Positions 8,391 through 10,896 of a stretch of DNA of 10,896 bases are shown piece after piece; within the stretch, counting starts at the first letter, position 1; every line of letters starts with the position of its first letter. Position numbers and translations under genes: made by a program. The stretch is from contig CANGUJ010000093.1 of NCBI GenBank assembly GCA_947456845.1, forward strand, positions 1 through 10,896, written 5' to 3'. The notes beneath the pieces were generated by a model. The model did no database searches. It was given only the letters and a program-made list of their open reading frames with translations, and was not told where the DNA came from. This DNA is from Burkholderiales bacterium (GTDB lineage: Bacteria > Pseudomonadota > Gammaproteobacteria > Burkholderiales > JAEUOS01).

Positions 8391-8408
8391 GGCCGCGCGC
8401 CTGCGGCC
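8391..8408 (+). other. GC-rich inverted repeat directly after nuoN
   Basis: GGCCGC (8391-8396) and GCGGCC (8403-8408) form a perfect six-base-pair stem with a six-base loop, starting at the base after the nuoN stop. No run of T follows (ATTCCGACCC), so it is not a standard intrinsic terminator. It could slow transcription or protect the 3' end of a processed nuo message. In such GC-rich DNA it could also be chance. Confidence 0.35.
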
Positions 8409-8427
8409 ATTCCGACCCGGCGGCGCG

Positions 8428-8976
8428 ATGAGCAAACTGGAAGAAAAGACGGTCGCCTCGCAGCAGGTGTATGACGGCGTGCTCCTGAGGGTGCGTTCAG
8501 ACACCGTCCGCCTGCCGGACGGGAAGCAGGCGGTCCGCGAGTACATCGAGCATCCGGGCGCCGTGATGATCATTCCGTTGCTGCCGGACGGCCGAGTGGT
8601 TCTGGAGAGGCAGTTCCGCTATCCGTTGCATCGCGAGTTCATCGAGTTTCCTGCCGGCAAGATCGACCCGGGTGAGGAGCCGCTTGCGACCGCCAGGCGG
8701 GAGTTGCGCGAGGAAACCGGCTACGAGGCCGGCGAATGGTCCCATCTGACCACCATCCATCCCATCATTTCCTATTCCACCGAGCGCATCGAGGTCTTCG
8801 TGGCGCGCAAACTGGTGCAATCGCAGGCTTCACTCGAGGCCGGCGAGTTCCTCGAGGTTTTCACGGCGAATCCGATCGAGGCGTTGCGCTGGGTGCGGGA
8901 AGGACAGGTCACCGACGTGAAAACCATCATCGGGCTTTTCTGGCTGGAGAAGATTCAGCGCGGCGAGTGGAAATAG
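8428..8976 (+). CDS. NUDIX hydrolase, ADP-ribose pyrophosphatase type
   Basis: This is a cytoplasmic Mg2+-dependent NUDIX hydrolase. The best guess for its substrate is ADP-ribose, cleaved to AMP and ribose 5-phosphate, as in the NudF/ADPRase subfamily; related nucleotide sugars are possible. The 182-residue product has a complete NUDIX box at residues 77-99 (G77 to Y99, pattern GX5EX7REUXEEXGU): G77, E83, R91, E92, E95, E96 and G98 are all present. The N-terminal strands (VYDGVLLRVRSDTVRLPDGK) and the downstream stretch HPIISYSTERIEVFVA (111-126) are typical of the ADP-ribose subgroup. The ATG is 37 bases after nuoN and has only a weak ribosome site. Placement right after nuoN is, as I recall, a recurring betaproteobacterial arrangement. 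The family is certain; the substrate is inferred. Confidence 0.9.
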   Translation: MSKLEEKTVASQQVYDGVLLRVRSDTVRLPDGKQAVREYIEHPGAVMIIPLLPDGRVVLERQFRYPLHREFIEFPAGKIDPGEEPLATARRELREETGYEAGEWSHLTTIHPIISYSTERIEVFVARKLVQSQASLEAGEFLEVFTANPIEALRWVREGQVTDVKTIIGLFWLEKIQRGEWK

Positions 8977-8977
8977 C

Positions 8978-9943
8978 TTGCCCTTGACCGTCAGGGAATT
9001 ACGCATCGGCGTCGCCTGCGCCATCGCGGTGATACTGATCTGGGCGTCGTTCATCATCTTTTCACGGATGGGCGTGCGCGGCCTTATCGACGTATTCGAT
9101 CTCGCCTTCCTGCGTTTCGCCTTTGGTGCGGTCGCGGTCCTCCCGTTCATTCTTGCCAGGCCCGCAGGGCGGCGCCTCGGCAGCCTTAGCGCTTCACGCC
9201 TGGTCGTCCTCGCATGCTTCGGCGCCCTGGGCTTCACCGGGTTCGCATTCGCCGGATTCGCCCGCGCGCCGGCAGCGCATGCCGCTGTGCTGATGCCGGG
9301 CACGCTACCTTTCGCGACGGCGCTGGTGGCGCTGTGCGTATTGGGCGAGCGCATCTCCGGCCGCAAGGCGCTCGGCCTCGCAGCCATCCTTGCGGGCGTT
9401 GCGCTGATGGCGCTGCAATCCCTGGCCGATGCGGGGGCTCGCACATGGTTGGGCGACATCATGTTCCCGCTGGCCAGCCTGAACTGGGCGATATTTACCG
9501 TCCTGATGCGCAAGTGGCGCATCAACGCGATCGATGCAACGCTGCTGGTCCCGTTGACGGCCTTCCTGCTCTACGCGCCGGTGTACTGGATGTTTTCCAC
9601 GGGCGGCCTGGCGAAGCTATCGTGGGCCACCATCATCGCCACGGGATTCTTCCAGGGGATCATCGCGTTCGTGGTGTCGATGTGGGCCTTCACGCGCGTG
9701 GTCGATGTGTTCGGGCCGGTCAGGACGACCATGATGACCGCGGTGGCCCCCGCGCTCGCGGCGCTGGCCGCGGTGCCCCTGCTGGGCGAACCGCTTTCCC
9801 TGCTGGTGGTCATGGGTCTCTGCGCGGTCACGGCGGGCATGATCATCGGCGTCGGCGGCCCGCCTGCCGGGCCAGCGGCCGGGCCGCAGTGGCCCGACGC
9901 AGGGGCCGCGCCGATACACGCTAAGATGCGTGATATTCCATGA
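8978..9943 (+). CDS. DMT superfamily (EamA-type) inner-membrane transporter
   Basis: This is a drug/metabolite transporter superfamily protein with two EamA repeats, likely an exporter of a small metabolite; the substrate cannot be told. The 321-residue product has about ten membrane segments. The two homologous halves span about residues 12-146 and 160-292. Each ends with the EamA hallmark: PGTLPFATALVALCVLGERI (107-126) and APALAALAAVPLLGEPLS (257-274). The C-terminal tail (293-321) is hydrophilic and rich in P, A and G (PPAGPAAGPQWPDAGAAP), with no homology I can name. The start is uncertain. TTG at 8978, one base after the NUDIX stop, or TTG at 8984 keeps the first membrane helix intact; the first ATG (codon 31) would remove it. 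It is probably co-transcribed with the NUDIX gene. Confidence 0.88.
   Translation: MPLTVRELRIGVACAIAVILIWASFIIFSRMGVRGLIDVFDLAFLRFAFGAVAVLPFILARPAGRRLGSLSASRLVVLACFGALGFTGFAFAGFARAPAAHAAVLMPGTLPFATALVALCVLGERISGRKALGLAAILAGVALMALQSLADAGARTWLGDIMFPLASLNWAIFTVLMRKWRINAIDATLLVPLTAFLLYAPVYWMFSTGGLAKLSWATIIATGFFQGIIAFVVSMWAFTRVVDVFGPVRTTMMTAVAPALAALAAVPLLGEPLSLLVVMGLCAVTAGMIIGVGGPPAGPAAGPQWPDAGAAPIHAKMRDIP
9914..9936 (+). promoter_or_regulatory. Possible hairpin or weak promoter element before the LolC/E gene
   Basis: ATACACGC and GCGTG(A)TAT can pair as an eight-base-pair stem with one bulged A around a TAAGAT loop (9922-9927). TAAGAT matches four of six bases of the sigma-70 -10 consensus, but no good -35 box is seen about 17 bases upstream. 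It overlaps the last codons of the transporter gene and lies about 80 bases before the LolC/E start. No T run follows, so it is not a standard terminator. The regulatory role is speculative. Confidence 0.22.
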
Positions 9944-10015
9944 TGATCGCGCCACATACAGGTCGCATCCCGTTGCGCCAGCCCCCGGCAGTGCCGCCGC
10001 GGCCGGACCCGCAGC

Positions 10016-10896
10016 ATGTCGTTCCGCCCGCATTCCATGTGGTTTGAAGCCTTCGTTGCGGCGCGCTATGTCACCTCGCGCAAGGGCGCGCATGGCACCG
10101 CCGGCGGCTTCCTCTCCTTCATCTCCTTCGCCTCCGTGGCGGGCATCGGTGTCGGGGTATGGGCTCTGATCGTGGTGCTGTCGGTCATGAACGGTTTCCA
10201 GAAGGAGGTACGGGACCGTATGCTGTCGGTGGTGGCGCACATCGAGGTGTTCGCCGCAGCCGGCGCGCTGCCGTCCTGGGAGCCGCTGCTGGCCCAGGCG
10301 AAGTCGCATCCGCGCGTGGTCGCCGGCGCTCCCTATGTGATGGGGCAAGGCATGCTGGCCAACGGGGATGTCGTGCGCGGGGCGGTGGTGCGCGGCATAC
10401 TGCCGGCGCGCGAAACCCAGGTTGCGTCGCTGTCGATCAAGACCGGGCGCCTCGAGGATCTGGTGCCCGGCGAATTCAGGGTGCTGCTCGGCAACGAACT
10501 GGCGCGGGCCCTGGGCGTGTCCGCCGGCGACAAGGTGACATTGATCTCGCCCCAGGGCAACATCACGCCCGCAGGCGTGATTCCGCGCCTGAAGCAGTTC
10601 CAGGTGGCCGGGGTCTTCGAATCAGGGCACTTCGAGTACGACTCGGCGCTCGCATTGGTGGCCCTGGAGGACGCACAGAAGCTGTTTCGCGTCGACGGTG
10701 TCACGGGCATCCGGCTGAGGGTGGCGGATCTCGATGAAGCGCCCGCCATTGCGCGCGACCTGACCCGAATTCTCGAGGGCGATGTGCTGATCCGTGACTG
10801 GGGGCGCATCAACCGCAACTGGTTCGCCGCGGTGCAGGTCGAGAAGCGCATGATGTTCATCATCCTGACGCTGATCGTGGCGGTGGCGGCCTTCAA
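10016..10896 (+). CDS. lolC: Lipoprotein-releasing ABC transporter permease, LolC/E family (5' part, cut by window end)
   Basis: This is an inner-membrane permease of the LolCDE system, which extracts outer-membrane lipoproteins and hands them to the periplasmic carrier LolA. The frame stays open to the window end. About 290 residues are visible of a family length near 415. Numbered from the inner ATG at 10037, the segments are an N-terminus MWFEAFVAARYV, a first membrane helix (about 25-50) ending in the hallmark VLSVMNGFQKEVRDRML, a MacB-like periplasmic domain (about 65-265), and the start of the second helix (MMFIILTLIVAVAAF). The loop NITPAGVIPRLKQF (about 175-188) resembles the LolA-recruiting Hook of LolC, which favours LolC or the single-permease LolF over LolE. 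The start may be ATG 10016 (adds seven residues, weak GGA site) or ATG 10037, which has no visible ribosome site. The lolD ATPase gene would be expected just downstream. Confidence 0.9.
   Translation, partial: MSFRPHSMWFEAFVAARYVTSRKGAHGTAGGFLSFISFASVAGIGVGVWALIVVLSVMNGFQKEVRDRMLSVVAHIEVFAAAGALPSWEPLLAQAKSHPRVVAGAPYVMGQGMLANGDVVRGAVVRGILPARETQVASLSIKTGRLEDLVPGEFRVLLGNELARALGVSAGDKVTLISPQGNITPAGVIPRLKQFQVAGVFESGHFEYDSALALVALEDAQKLFRVDGVTGIRLRVADLDEAPAIARDLTRILEGDVLIRDWGRINRNWFAAVQVEKRMMFIILTLIVAVAAF

Noticed and set aside
9857..9873. Perfect inverted repeat GGCCCG / CGGGCC as a terminator candidate
   Set aside because: It lies inside the coding sequence of the transporter, about 70 bases before its stop, and has no following T run. 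It is best explained by GC-rich codons for P, A and G.
10159..10737. A 192-codon + strand open frame in the last part of the window
   Set aside because: It overlaps the LolC/E permease in a different frame and gives an R- and G-rich product without homology. The LolC/E frame has clear family motifs and stays open to the window end.
1..10896. Search for mobile elements, CRISPR arrays, tRNA/rRNA genes, toxin-antitoxin pairs or defence genes
   Set aside because: No direct-repeat arrays, transposase motifs, RNA gene signatures or compositional islands were seen by eye. The window is filled end to end by tightly packed housekeeping genes on one strand.

Overview
The window is a GC-rich stretch of a proteobacterial chromosome, most probably from a betaproteobacterium. 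It holds the distal half of a nuo operon (respiratory complex I, proton-translocating NADH:ubiquinone oxidoreductase) and the genes after it. The lineage call is inference. It rests on separate nuo genes in canonical order, the ETNRHPFDVVEGES form of the quinone-site loop in NuoH, a 211-residue NuoJ with a long charged C-terminal tail, and a NUDIX pyrophosphatase directly after nuoN. Every gene lies on the + strand.

Layout: the 3' end of nuoG (1-776) is followed by nuoH (776-1879), nuoI (1881-2378), nuoJ (2395-3030), nuoK (3027-3329), nuoL (3337-5379), nuoM (5398-6897) and nuoN (6909-8390). These genes overlap or are spaced by no more than 18 bases, so they are probably one transcript with translational coupling. 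After a 37-base gap containing a small GC hairpin comes a NUDIX hydrolase of the ADP-ribose pyrophosphatase type (8428-8976). A DMT/EamA-family membrane transporter (8978-9943) begins one base after it. Last is the 5' part of a LolC/E-type lipoprotein-release permease (10016 to the window end), which is cut off by the window.

Together, NuoG and NuoI carry part of the iron-sulfur chain. NuoG is in the peripheral arm and NuoI links that arm to the quinone site. NuoH forms the quinone chamber roof and the first proton path, NuoJ and NuoK form the small-subunit proton path, and NuoL, NuoM and NuoN are the three antiporter-like proton pumps. The key charged residues of these subunits are all present, so the complex looks intact and functional. 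The downstream genes serve nucleotide housekeeping, small-molecule export and outer-membrane lipoprotein traffic. I see no functional reason for their linkage beyond shared transcription.

No tRNA, rRNA, insertion sequence, CRISPR array, prophage or toxin gene was found, and no stretch over 300 bases lacks a gene. I found no convincing sign of a previously undescribed system. The points listed for a second look are modest.
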